47,401 bases of DNA from an uncultured Acidimicrobiales bacterium. GTDB lineage: Bacteria > Actinomycetota > Acidimicrobiia > Acidimicrobiales > SHLQ01. The first letter of the stretch is position 1. Every line of letters starts with the position of its first letter. Below are positions 15,543-23,772 of the stretch, in pieces. The DNA lies in NCBI GenBank assembly GCA_938023735.1, contig CALJDK010000061.1:1-47401 (forward strand), read 5' to 3'. The notes beneath the pieces are model-generated. The model was not told where the DNA came from. It saw only the letters and a list, made by a program, of their open reading frames with translations, and made no database searches. A program made the position numbers and the translations under genes.

Positions 15543-17132
15543 GCGCGACTCGCTGCCGGAAGCGCCGCCCCCGGCGGGCGACCACACCGCGACTGGTCCT
15601 TTGGCTACCTCGGTCGACACGCCGTTCTTTGATGCGTTGTGAATGAAGATGGTGAGAAACCCATCGTCAGCCAGCGCCGAGTACACGAAGCTCGAACCGT
15701 CGGGTGACCAGAACGTGATGTTCTTGCCGTACTGGTCATAGAACGGTAGGTAGTCATTGCGAAGCATGGGGGAGAGATCAAGCAGGTTGGTGAACCGTGA
15801 TGCGCCATCGATCGACCAGATTTGCCAGCGGGCCAGTTCGCCGTCCGGTGCCAGCATGAGAAGTCGGGTTCCGGTGGGGTCCCAGAACATTCCCTCTCGT
15901 AACTCGTCCGCTACCTGAAACGCTTCGCCCGAAGAGAACTCATACACCCAAACGCCACCGCCCATCGTCGGAAGATCCGACTGTTGCGCTGGCGTGTCCG
16001 AGGGGTCATCGGGGCCGGTCGGCTGACGCCATGCGGTAACCGTTGTCGGCGGTGCAGCCGATAGCTCTCCGGTTACCTGCACCGCCACGAAGGTCTCGGT
16101 GGGGTCGACCACAAGAAACGCCGAGCTTGTGAGATTGGCCAGTGCGGTCGTGGTTGACCCATCGAGCGAACGCCGCTGCAGAACCGGCGAACCCGACGAA
16201 CTGTCGACCACCAGTACGGTGCCGTCGCTCAGCACATCGGGGGCGCCAAAATCGCCGCCGACTTCGCTGCTGGTGCCGGTGTCGTCTCGAGAAGCGCCTG
16301 CGCCACCCGGCCCGGCTTCGCCGAGGGTGAGCGTGCCGACCTCGGAGCCCACGTGTGCGTAGAGACTGTCGGGGCCGACCCAGTCGAAGAAGTACGGCTG
16401 TCCGCCGTCGGCCGGTGCGGCATCGGCCGACAGCACGCCGTCTTCGACGCCCACGAACGAAACGCCAACGCCTTGGGCGGTTTGGCCCAGCATGGCGATG
16501 CGAGATGCCTCGGGATCCCAAGCATTGAAGAAGCTCGGAAACGGCGTATCGATGCTGGCTGCGCTATCGGCCTCGGGCGTATCGATAGCCAGCTTGGGTC
16601 GGGGTGAACCGCTGGCGGGAAGTTCGGTCCACGCCACAAACTCGGCGTCGGGAGACCAGGTCGGTTGGGCGACTCTGCGGTCGTCGTGGTCGGTGAGTTC
16701 GGCCACCTGAGTTCCGGTTGGTTCGATGATCAATAGATCGCCGTCGTTCCCAAGAATGGCGATGAGACCCTCGGGCTCGGGCTCGGCCGGAACCGGCGCT
16801 GGCGGCTCAGCCTCGAACGGCGGAACCTCACCCTGCTGGGGCTCGTCCGGGTCGAGATCTCCCGGATCGGTTTCGTCTGGTGCCTGAGGTTCGTCGGGGT
16901 CAGAGTCCGACGGATCGCTTGGTGGGCTGGTGGGAGGCGCTTGGTCGGGAGCCAGCGTGGTCGTTGGGCCATCGGGTGTCGGTGGCGAGCTGGTGGTTGC
17001 GGCGGAGTCGGCCGGCACCAGTTGTGCCGACTCGGTGGTGCATGCGGCGGCGATCATCGCCAACAGAACCACGAGTACTAGTGGTCGCAGAATGGGGGAG
17101 GGGCGCACTGGCCCACGATGACAGGTCGGCAT
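15537..17132 (-). CDS. Lipoprotein with beta-propeller-like (TolB/WD40-like) domain
   Basis: About 531 residues from ATG 17132. The signal peptide ends in a clear lipobox: LAMIAAAC with the lipid-modified Cys at 31. A Pro/Thr/Asp/Glu-rich spacer follows (~35-125). Then come repeated blade-like strands such as QPTWSPDAEFVAWTEL, FFNAWDPEASRIAMLG, GMFWDPTGTRLLMLAPDG and ITFWSPDGSSFVYSALADDG, the W-x-P-D-G pattern of TolB/WD40-like propellers. It should be anchored outside the membrane. The partner is unknown. It converges with the IclR gene and diverges from the dehydrogenase at 17311 across 178 bp. Confidence 0.85.
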   Translation of the reverse strand: MPTCHRGPVRPSPILRPLVLVVLLAMIAAACTTESAQLVPADSAATTSSPPTPDGPTTTLAPDQAPPTSPPSDPSDSDPDEPQAPDETDPGDLDPDEPQQGEVPPFEAEPPAPVPAEPEPEGLIAILGNDGDLLIIEPTGTQVAELTDHDDRRVAQPTWSPDAEFVAWTELPASGSPRPKLAIDTPEADSAASIDTPFPSFFNAWDPEASRIAMLGQTAQGVGVSFVGVEDGVLSADAAPADGGQPYFFDWVGPDSLYAHVGSEVGTLTLGEAGPGGAGASRDDTGTSSEVGGDFGAPDVLSDGTVLVVDSSSGSPVLQRRSLDGSTTTALANLTSSAFLVVDPTETFVAVQVTGELSAAPPTTVTAWRQPTGPDDPSDTPAQQSDLPTMGGGVWVYEFSSGEAFQVADELREGMFWDPTGTRLLMLAPDGELARWQIWSIDGASRFTNLLDLSPMLRNDYLPFYDQYGKNITFWSPDGSSFVYSALADDGFLTIFIHNASKNGVSTEVAKGPVAVWSPAGGGASGSESRL

Positions 17133-17310
17133 CGCTAGTGCGTGTCGGTTTGGGTGTCGAGTTGGTTCCGAAGATCCACCATTGGTCCAACGATATCTTC
17201 GACCGATCGGGGTTGGAGACCGCGATGGTCTGCTGATCCGGTTCTTACCTGATGGAAACCTCGTCTGTCGGTGCTTGTCCGCCCTGGGGTCCGTGAGTAC
17301 CTTCGCCGAC

Positions 17311-18243
17311 ATGACAGACAAGTCGAGCGGTGATCAACCACGAATCGGATTCGTTGGCCTGGGCAATATGGGCGGGCCGATGTGTAAGCGGTTGTGCGAT
17401 GCCGGGTACGAGGTGCAGGCATTCGATATCGATGAGGCTGCGCTGAAGCTTGCCGTGGGGCACGGTGCTAGTGCCGCCGAGTCCGCCACCGCCGCGGCTG
17501 GCTGGTGCGAACTGCTTCTCACATCTCTTCCCAGACCCGACCATGTGGTGAGCGTGATGGACGATGGGGGAGCGTTGGCGGCCATGACCAGCGGTTCGAT
17601 CTGGGTCGATCTCACGACCAACCGTCGCGAGCTTGTCGACCAACTCGCCGACCTCGCCCCCGAAGGCGTGGCCGTGGTCGACTCGCCAGTCACCGGAGCG
17701 GTCGACGGTGCCCGCACCGGAAAGCTCACGCTGTTCCTGGGCGGAGATGACGCCAGCGTTGCCCGGGTAAAGCCGGTGCTCGATCACCTTGGCTTGGTGA
17801 TCGAGTGCGGACCGCGAGGAACCGGCAACGTCACGAAACTGGTCACCAACCAGTTGTGGTTCGTCCACGCAGCAACGCTGGCCGAAGGGTTCGCACTGGG
17901 CATGGCCAACGGGGTCGACCTCGACACGCTCTGGTACGCCATCAAAGAAAGCGTGGGCGACTCCTTTGTGGCCCGCCACGATGCACCGTCGATCTTTGCC
18001 GGCCACTACGACCCGTCGTTTAGCCTCGACCTTTGCTTGAAGGACCTCGGGTTGATCGAAGAGCTTTCAGCCAACGTCGGCGCCTCGCTCGATATGACTA
18101 TGAAAGCCCAGGAAATGTTCAAAGCCGCCGCCGAGCGTTACGGAAGCGACGTTGGCGAGCTTCATGTGGCAAAGCGCATCGAGGACGATTCGGAGCTTTC
18201 GATGCGTCTCGACGGGGACTGGGTTCCCCATTGGGAGAAATAG
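17311..18243 (+). CDS. NAD(P)-dependent beta-hydroxyacid dehydrogenase (3-hydroxyisobutyrate dehydrogenase-like)
   Basis: 310 residues from ATG 17311; the frame is open upstream but the fold begins at RIGFVGLGNMGGPM (GxGxxG). It also shows the substrate-binding segment DSPVTGAVDGARTGKLTLFLGG and the catalytic helix GTGNVTKLVTNQ with its Lys, and a C-terminal SFSLDLCLKDLGL. The family oxidises beta-hydroxyacids (3-hydroxyisobutyrate, tartronate semialdehyde and others) or reduces the semialdehydes; the specific substrate is unknown. The stop is followed after 4 nt by the start of a 2OG oxygenase gene, so the two are probably translationally linked. Confidence 0.92.
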   Translation: MTDKSSGDQPRIGFVGLGNMGGPMCKRLCDAGYEVQAFDIDEAALKLAVGHGASAAESATAAAGWCELLLTSLPRPDHVVSVMDDGGALAAMTSGSIWVDLTTNRRELVDQLADLAPEGVAVVDSPVTGAVDGARTGKLTLFLGGDDASVARVKPVLDHLGLVIECGPRGTGNVTKLVTNQLWFVHAATLAEGFALGMANGVDLDTLWYAIKESVGDSFVARHDAPSIFAGHYDPSFSLDLCLKDLGLIEELSANVGASLDMTMKAQEMFKAAAERYGSDVGELHVAKRIEDDSELSMRLDGDWVPHWEK

Positions 18244-18247
18244 ACCT

Positions 18248-19123
18248 ATGAGCGCCCCGCAACCCACTCTGTCGCTCGAAGAAATCGTCGATACCGACCG
18301 GTATCCGCTGCTTGCGCCCGAAAGCGCTGCGTACGCGTCGGTGGTCGACGCCGCTCGGTCGCAGCTCAATGAATCTGGATGCGCCCTCAACAAGAACTTC
18401 GTACGTCCCGACGCCTTGAAGGTGCTAGGCGAAGAGATTCGCGACCGGAAATCACATACCCACTTCTCGACCCAGAACATGAATCCGTACTTTCACACCG
18501 ACGTGAATCACGACTACCCACTCGACCATCCGGTCAATACGTTCATCGAACGATCGAGCGGGTTCATCCCCGGCGATGCGTGGGACGCAAGTTGTGCAAC
18601 CGACGTGCTGTTCCGTGCCCCTGAGGTGGCGAAGTTCCTTGCCGACTGCCTCGATATCGATGCGCTCTACTGTTATGCCGATCCGCTTGCCGGACTCACG
18701 TCGAACATCTTGGATCCCGGGCAGCAGTTCACTTGGCATTTCGACACCAACGACTTTGCGGTGACCGTTCTGGTCGAGGAAGCCGACGAGGGCGGGCTGT
18801 TCGAGTATGTGCCAGCCATTCGGTCCGCCGACGATGAAGGCTTTGACGCCATCGGCGACATTCTCGCGGGAGGCACCACCAACGTGGTTTCGCTCGACCT
18901 TCGACCCAGCGATCTTCAGATCTTTCGGGGCCGGTATTCGCTTCATCGGGTAACCCGGGTGGCCGAAAACTCGTGTCCTCGCCACGCAGCGATCTTCGCC
19001 TACACCGAACAGGATGCGGTCATTGGTCGCCTCGACCGAACCCAGCAGCTGTTTGGTCGGGTACTCAAAGAACACGAGGAAGCAGAAATTCGGCGCGTCC
19101 GTGGCGACGCCCTGCTCGACTAG
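18248..19123 (+). CDS. 2-oxoglutarate/Fe(II)-dependent oxygenase-like protein (ArpA/HalD-like)
   Basis: 291 residues from ATG 18248. The facial triad is visible: H and D in QFTWHFDTNDFAVT (~160-172) and the distal His in FRGRYSLHRVTRV (~236-248), with a nearby Arg for 2-oxoglutarate. This layout resembles the ArpA/HalD group of Fe(II)/2OG enzymes that act on amino acids or small metabolites. Substrate unknown; coupling to a beta-hydroxyacid dehydrogenase suggests hydroxylation followed by oxidation of the product. It converges with the YceI genes. Confidence 0.78.
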   Translation: MSAPQPTLSLEEIVDTDRYPLLAPESAAYASVVDAARSQLNESGCALNKNFVRPDALKVLGEEIRDRKSHTHFSTQNMNPYFHTDVNHDYPLDHPVNTFIERSSGFIPGDAWDASCATDVLFRAPEVAKFLADCLDIDALYCYADPLAGLTSNILDPGQQFTWHFDTNDFAVTVLVEEADEGGLFEYVPAIRSADDEGFDAIGDILAGGTTNVVSLDLRPSDLQIFRGRYSLHRVTRVAENSCPRHAAIFAYTEQDAVIGRLDRTQQLFGRVLKEHEEAEIRRVRGDALLD

Positions 19124-19138
19124 ATCTTCTCGTTCGTT

Positions 19139-19813
19139 TCATTCCTTCTCGAGGAACAGCTGAAACTCGACCTTTCCTTCATCACGAACCGAAATGATGC
19201 GCTCGATCGATGGATTGGCGATGCCATAATCACTGAAGAGCACGTCGATGGAGCCGACGATCTCGATGCGTCCACCGGTGAGCTGCGCATCGATGGTCAC
19301 CGGCGCCTCGTTGGTGACACCTCGAAGGGTGAGGTCGCCGGTAGCTGTTGTTGCCACGGGCGTGTCGGGTGTTGGGGTGTCGCCCAACTCGATGGGTTGC
19401 GTCAGGACAAACTTGGCGGTGGGAAACTCCGCCGCATTCATGATGTCGCCAGCGAACTTGCTGTCGCGCAGGTCGTCATCGCTGGTGATGGTATCGATAG
19501 CAACCTCGAAGGTCGCCGACACGATGGTTGTGCCCTCGACGGTCAGGAAACCTTCGATATCGCTACCCCGACCCACCGCTTCGAAGTCCTGAAGACCGCC
19601 GGCGAAGTCCTCGACCACCCGGTAGCCAGCCTGCGAACCATCGCCGATGATCCAGTTGCCCTCGGTCTCGGTTTCTCCGGATGGATCCGCAGTGTCATCG
19701 GCACTGAGTTCAAAGGCGTCGGGGGCATCGGACCGAGACACGATGAACACCGCAACGAGTCCGATGAGAAGGCCAAGCCCAACAAGCAACCCAATTCCCG
19801 CCGATTTACGCAT
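19139..19813 (-). CDS. YceI-family protein with N-terminal membrane anchor (copy 1)
   Basis: 224 residues from ATG 19813. One N-terminal transmembrane segment (IGLLVGLGLLIGLVAVFIV, ~6-25), a short acidic linker, then a YceI beta-barrel lipid-binding fold: AGYRVVEDFAGGLQDFEAVG, GFLTVEGTTIVSATFEVAID, MNAAEFPTAKFVLTQP, GDLTLRGVTNEAPVTIDA, VLFSDYGIANPS. It probably binds an isoprenoid or other lipid outside the membrane. It lies directly after a paralogue in the same orientation with a 10-nt gap. Confidence 0.9.
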   Translation of the reverse strand: MRKSAGIGLLVGLGLLIGLVAVFIVSRSDAPDAFELSADDTADPSGETETEGNWIIGDGSQAGYRVVEDFAGGLQDFEAVGRGSDIEGFLTVEGTTIVSATFEVAIDTITSDDDLRDSKFAGDIMNAAEFPTAKFVLTQPIELGDTPTPDTPVATTATGDLTLRGVTNEAPVTIDAQLTGGRIEIVGSIDVLFSDYGIANPSIERIISVRDEGKVEFQLFLEKE

Positions 19814-19823
19814 GTGACCGAGT

Positions 19824-20633
19824 TTATTGCACGAAGATGAGTTGGAACTCGACCTTTCCTTCATCGCGCACCGACACCGCAGGGTTCGACGGGTTGTCGA
19901 TCGCAAAGTCAGAGAACAACACATCGATACTGCCCACGACTTCGATCTCGCCGGCAACCACCTGGGCGTCGATCGCAACCTCGACGGGTTGGGTGACGCC
20001 GCGCAACGTAAGGTCGCCGGTCGCGGTGGTGCTGATCGGCGTGGCCTCGCCGGGAATGGTCTCGAGTTCGATCGGGCTGGTGAGAACGAACTTGGCGGTC
20101 GGGAACTCGTCGGCGTTCATGATGGGGCCGCGGAACTGATTGTCGCGGGTGCCGCTGTCGCTGGTGATCGATGCGATGTCGACATCGAATGTTGCCGACA
20201 CCACGGTGGTTCCCTCGATGGTGAGGAATCCATCGATCATGTTGGTTCTGCCCACGGCCTCAAAATCTTGAAGGCCGCTGGCAAAGTCCTCGACCACCCG
20301 GTAGCCGGCCGCCGACTCGGGTCCTGCGGTCCACGTGCCCTCGACGATCGTTCCCGCCTCGGCCTCGTCGGATTCGACCGGTTCCGTATCTTCTTCTGCT
20401 GTGTCTTCTTCTGCTGTGTCTTCTTCTGCTGTGTCTTCTTCGGCTGTGTCTTCTTCGGCTGACGGGTCAGCCGCTCCCGAATCGTCGGCGGTCTCTTCGG
20501 CCAACTCTTCGGCCGACCGCAACTCGAACTCCTCGGGGGCGTCATCGCGGATGAAGGTGAAGAACACCACGATGGCCACCACGGCGAGCAAAACAAGCCC
20601 ACCAAGGCTTCCGAGAATCTTGTTTCGAGACAT
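19824..20633 (-). CDS. YceI-family protein with acidic pentapeptide repeats (copy 2)
   Basis: 269 residues, same architecture as its downstream neighbour: an N-terminal membrane segment (GGLVLLAVVAIVVFFTFI, ~11-28), then a longer, very acidic spacer with repeated AEEDT units (~58-82), then the YceI barrel (AGYRVVEDFASGLQDFEAVG, GDLTLRGVTQPVEVAIDA, VLFSDFAIDNPS). Many segments are nearly identical to the paralogue, so this is a local duplication; the extra repeats are the main difference. The spacer may push the barrel away from the membrane. Confidence 0.9.
   Translation of the reverse strand: MSRNKILGSLGGLVLLAVVAIVVFFTFIRDDAPEEFELRSAEELAEETADDSGAADPSAEEDTAEEDTAEEDTAEEDTAEEDTEPVESDEAEAGTIVEGTWTAGPESAAGYRVVEDFASGLQDFEAVGRTNMIDGFLTIEGTTVVSATFDVDIASITSDSGTRDNQFRGPIMNADEFPTAKFVLTSPIELETIPGEATPISTTATGDLTLRGVTQPVEVAIDAQVVAGEIEVVGSIDVLFSDFAIDNPSNPAVSVRDEGKVEFQLIFVQ
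20386..20460 (-). repeat. Five tandem 15-bp units encoding AEEDT in the YceI spacer
   Basis: Units 20386-20400, 20401-20415, 20416-20430, 20431-20445 and 20446-20460, consensus GTGTCTTCTTCTGCT on the + strand (the last two have CGG for CTG, the first GTA for GTG). Read on the minus strand each encodes AEEDT. The near-identity suggests recent expansion; unit number could vary between strains without a frameshift. Confidence 0.9.
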
Positions 20634-20735
20634 ACCAAAAGCCTACGGGCAGCCAGCCATTACTGGTCATCGCCAGGCAGAAGGGCGTGACTCGTGACCG
20701 GTGAAATGGCGAACCGGCTGTACTAACGTCGATTT

Positions 20736-21509
20736 ATGGTAAGCAAACTCGAAATCACGAAAGACTGGTTGCCCCGCTACACGGGCATGGAAGTCGATGA
20801 GTTCGGCGATTATATCCTGCTCACGAACTTCAAGAACTACCTCGAATCCTTCGCCGAGAAGTTCGATTCGGAAATCAAAGGACTCGACCGAACCTTTCAG
20901 GCGTCAACCAACTCTGACGGCCTCACGATGGTCAACTTTGGAATGGGCTCGGCAAACGCTGCCACCATCATGGATCTGTTGTCGGCCCGAATGCCCGAAG
21001 GTGTTCTTTTCCTCGGTAAATGTGGCGGCCTAAAAGACTCCAGCGAGATCGGTCACTTCGTTCTGCCCATCGGTGCAATCCGGGGCGATGGCACCAGCGA
21101 TCACTATCTTCCCAAGCTCGTGCCCGCCCTCCCATCGTTCAAGCTGCACAAGTTTGTCTCCGAACGCATCGTCGACGCCGGTTTCGAATATCGAACCGGA
21201 ACCGTCTACACCAGCAACCGGCGGGTGTGGGAACACGACGAGGAGTTCAAAGACGAACTGCGCGAGATGTCGGCGTTGGCAATCGATATGGAAACGGCCA
21301 CGGTGTTCGCCGTCGGCCATGCCAACCAGATCGCCCGTGGAGCGCTGCTTCTGGTATCGGATCTTCCCATGACCCCCGACGGAGTGAAGACCCAAAAGAG
21401 CGACGCCATGGTCACCAAGAACTTTGCCGATATGCACTTGGAACTTGGCATCGAATCGCTATCGCTCATCGGAGAGCGTGGCGAACGTATCCGCCACTTC
21501 CGGTACTGA
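20736..21509 (+). CDS. amn: AMP nucleosidase, short form
   Basis: 257 residues. Family phrases include DWLPRYTGMEVDEFGDYILL, TMVNFGMGSANAATIMDLL, VLFLGKCGGLK, LPIGAIRGDGTSDHYLPK, TGTVYTSNRRVWEHDEEF and ALAIDMETATVFAVGHAN, the last containing the MET signature of nucleoside phosphorylase-like folds. It should hydrolyse AMP to adenine and ribose-5-phosphate (EC 3.2.2.4). It matches the short form known mainly from Bacteroidota and lacks the N-terminal domain of the longer E. coli Amn. The + strand start ATG at 20736 faces the YceI genes across about 100 bp. Confidence 0.85.
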   Translation: MVSKLEITKDWLPRYTGMEVDEFGDYILLTNFKNYLESFAEKFDSEIKGLDRTFQASTNSDGLTMVNFGMGSANAATIMDLLSARMPEGVLFLGKCGGLKDSSEIGHFVLPIGAIRGDGTSDHYLPKLVPALPSFKLHKFVSERIVDAGFEYRTGTVYTSNRRVWEHDEEFKDELREMSALAIDMETATVFAVGHANQIARGALLLVSDLPMTPDGVKTQKSDAMVTKNFADMHLELGIESLSLIGERGERIRHFRY

Positions 21510-21547
21510 CCCCACGTTCGAGAGCACGGTCACTACGGTTACCTGCA

Positions 21548-22078
21548 ATGAGATTCTTGCCAATCATGCGTCGCCTTTTCGTCGTGATGGCGTTGGCCGT
21601 GGCCGTCCTGGGCAGCGCGACAGCGGGTGCCCATAGCAGTTTGGCGGCGGCGGTGCCCGCCGTTGGTCTTCTCTCGGGACCGTTCTCCGAGGTCCGGTTG
21701 CAGTTCCTCGACCCCATCAAAGATGGCGCCGATATCAACATCGATCTGCGCGACAGCGAAGGGGCCCTGCTTGAGGGTTACCTGGCAACCACCGAGTTGG
21801 TCGACGACTTCACCATTCGGGCCGAGGTACTCAAGGAGCTTCCGACCGAAGGCCAGTATCTGGTCTTCTTCATGATCGAAAACGACGACGGCGACGGGAT
21901 TCAGGAAGCCGGCTACGAGTTCTTCTATGACCCCACGGCCGCTGGTGCAGTGCTAACCGCCAACGACCAGGGCGCGAGCGGACTCGAACTCGCCGGGCTT
22001 GGCCTGGCGATGGTTGCGCTCATTGGATTGCTCTTCTGGTTCTCGCCCTGGTGGCCCTCGCGTTCCAACGATGGCTGA
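21548..22078 (+). CDS. CopC-domain-like exported protein
   Basis: 176 residues from ATG 21548; the longer open frame from 21020 overlaps the AMP nucleosidase and is not real. A signal peptide ends with GSATAGAHSSL so the mature protein probably begins at His29, the first copper ligand in CopC proteins. The Ig-like domain follows (VRLQFLDPIKDGADINIDLRD), and a C-terminal membrane helix (~144-168, LAGLGLAMVALIGLLFWF). His29 is the only His, so the classic second copper ligands are missing. A copper-resistance role is therefore uncertain. Confidence 0.78.
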   Translation: MRFLPIMRRLFVVMALAVAVLGSATAGAHSSLAAAVPAVGLLSGPFSEVRLQFLDPIKDGADINIDLRDSEGALLEGYLATTELVDDFTIRAEVLKELPTEGQYLVFFMIENDDGDGIQEAGYEFFYDPTAAGAVLTANDQGASGLELAGLGLAMVALIGLLFWFSPWWPSRSNDG

Positions 22079-22133
22079 ATCGGTGGGATTCATGTCGTTG
22101 ACGCCCTAGGCGTCTTCTGGCTCTACTAGAGCC

Positions 22134-23114
22134 ATGGCAGATCGCAGAATCGTATTCACGGCCTTTCCCGGGATCCAGCCGCTCGACCTGGTCGGCCCCC
22201 ACGAGGTGTTCGCTTCGGCGGTGCGGGTGCTTGAGGGACTTGGCCGAAACGAGCCGGGGTACGAACTTTGTATTGCCGCGACATCGGCTGGCCCGGTTGC
22301 TACCGAGAGCGGGATGACGCTTCATGCCACCCACGCGCTGGCAGAGCTCACCGACCCGATCCATACGCTGATCATTCCGGGCGGCGACGGAGCCGTCGAG
22401 GATGACCAGCCCGAACTTGTCGCGTGGCTCGCCGAGTCTGGCCGCAGGGCCGAACGGGTCGCCACGGTTTGCACCGGAACGTTCCTGGCCGCCGCAGCTG
22501 GAATCTGCGATGGAAAGCGGGTCACTACCCACTGGAGTCGGGCGGGCGTCCTTGCCCAGCGCTACCCCAACGTCGACGTCGATCCTGATCCGATCTATAT
22601 CTACGACGATGGACTCTGGACCTCAGCCGGGGTTACCGCTGGCATCGACATCGCCCTTGCCCTGGTCGAGCACGACCTTGGACCCGAGGTCGCCCGAATC
22701 GTGGCCCGGTACCTGGTGGTGTATCTGCACCGCCCCGGCGGGCAGAGTCAGTTCGCTACTCCGGTATGGAGCAAGTCAGCCGAGGCCGCACCCATACGTC
22801 TGGCCTGCGAGATCATTCACGATGAGCTCGGTGGCGACCTCTCCGTCGACGCGCTTGCGCAGCGAGTCGGACTCTCGAGCCGCCATTTCACCCGCCGCTT
22901 CCGCGCCGAAATCGGCGAGCCGGTCGGACGACACATCGAGCGCCTGCGAGTTGAGGCTGCCCGCCAAGTCCTTGAGACCGAATCGGTCGGTCTTTCGTCG
23001 GTCGCTTCGCGGTGCGGGTTCGGCACAGCCGAAACGCTTCGGCGGGCGTTCCATCGTCGCCTCGGGATCTCCCCCGATGCCTACCGCCGGCAGTTCACTT
23101 CTGCCGGATCCTGA
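22134..23114 (+). CDS. GlxA-family transcriptional regulator (DJ-1/PfpI domain plus AraC HTH)
   Basis: 326 residues. The N-terminal ~190 residues are a DJ-1/PfpI-like domain (RIVFTAFPGIQPLDLVGPHEVF; nucleophile-elbow segment ATVCTGTFLAAAAG; THWSRAGVLAQRYP; WTSAGVTAGIDIALALVE). The C-terminal ~100 residues are an AraC-type double helix-turn-helix (LSVDALAQRVGLSSRHFTRRF; LSSVASRCGFGTAETLRRAF). It should regulate neighbouring genes in response to a small molecule. The next gene encodes a stand-alone DJ-1 enzyme 13 nt downstream, a common regulator-enzyme pairing. Confidence 0.93.
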   Translation: MADRRIVFTAFPGIQPLDLVGPHEVFASAVRVLEGLGRNEPGYELCIAATSAGPVATESGMTLHATHALAELTDPIHTLIIPGGDGAVEDDQPELVAWLAESGRRAERVATVCTGTFLAAAAGICDGKRVTTHWSRAGVLAQRYPNVDVDPDPIYIYDDGLWTSAGVTAGIDIALALVEHDLGPEVARIVARYLVVYLHRPGGQSQFATPVWSKSAEAAPIRLACEIIHDELGGDLSVDALAQRVGLSSRHFTRRFRAEIGEPVGRHIERLRVEAARQVLETESVGLSSVASRCGFGTAETLRRAFHRRLGISPDAYRRQFTSAGS

Positions 23115-23127
23115 AAGGAATACCACT

Positions 23128-23766
23128 ATGCAGATCGCTGTCGCGCTTTTCGACCGCCTGACCGCACTCGACGCAGTCGGACCCTACGAGGTCCTGCAAC
23201 GGCTCCCGGGAGCCACGGTGATCTTCGTCGGGGAACAAAAGGGTGAGGTCCGGACCGAGAACGGGTTCTTGGGCCTAACCGTCGATGCCACCTTCGAGGA
23301 GTGTCAACAGCCCGATGTGGTCATCGTGCCGGGAGGCGTCGGCACACGAGCGCTTCTCGAACCCTGTGCAATCCACGACTGGCTTCGTCACGTGCATCCA
23401 ACAACGAGCTTTACCACCTCGGTCTGCACCGGTTCGATGGTGTTGGCCGCTGCGGGGCTCATCGACGGGCTCGAGGCGGCCACCCATTGGAGCACGTACG
23501 CCGATCTCGACCAACTGGGTGCGAAGGCCACCGGAAAGCGGGTGGTCGAACATCTCGACCAGCGAATCATCACCGCAGCTGGGGTGTCGTCGGGCATCGA
23601 CATGGCCTTGCGGCTGTCCGAGCTGCTGGTCGACGACGTAGCGGCCAAAGCGATGCAGCTAATGATCGAATACGATCCGCAACCACCGTTCGATTGTGGC
23701 GCACTCGAGAAGTCCACCGACGAGATCATGACCCGAGTCATCACGTACGCGGAGACGAAGGACTAG
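23128..23766 (+). CDS. DJ-1/PfpI family protein, isonitrile hydratase-like
   Basis: 212 residues from ATG 23128, preceded by GAAAGGAA. Single-domain DJ-1/PfpI protein: QIAVALFDRLTALDAVGPYEVL, PDVVIVPGGVGTRALL, the nucleophile Cys in TTSVCTGSMVLAAAGLIDG, ATHWSTYADLDQLGA, and TAAGVSSGIDMALRLSELL. These phrases resemble cyclohexyl-isocyanide (isonitrile) hydratases, which convert R-NC to N-formamides; similar proteins of unknown activity exist. It follows the GlxA regulator, whose N-terminal half is related. It converges with the MFS gene with a 6-nt gap. Confidence 0.85.
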   Translation: MQIAVALFDRLTALDAVGPYEVLQRLPGATVIFVGEQKGEVRTENGFLGLTVDATFEECQQPDVVIVPGGVGTRALLEPCAIHDWLRHVHPTTSFTTSVCTGSMVLAAAGLIDGLEAATHWSTYADLDQLGAKATGKRVVEHLDQRIITAAGVSSGIDMALRLSELLVDDVAAKAMQLMIEYDPQPPFDCGALEKSTDEIMTRVITYAETKD

Positions 23767-23772
23767 CCGCAG

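Noticed and set aside
20386-20460. CRISPR-like array
   Set aside because: Units are 15 bp, contiguous without spacers and in frame inside a coding gene.
21020-22078. 352-codon reading of the CopC-like gene
   Set aside because: The first half lies in another frame inside the AMP nucleosidase gene; the signal peptide starts at 21548.
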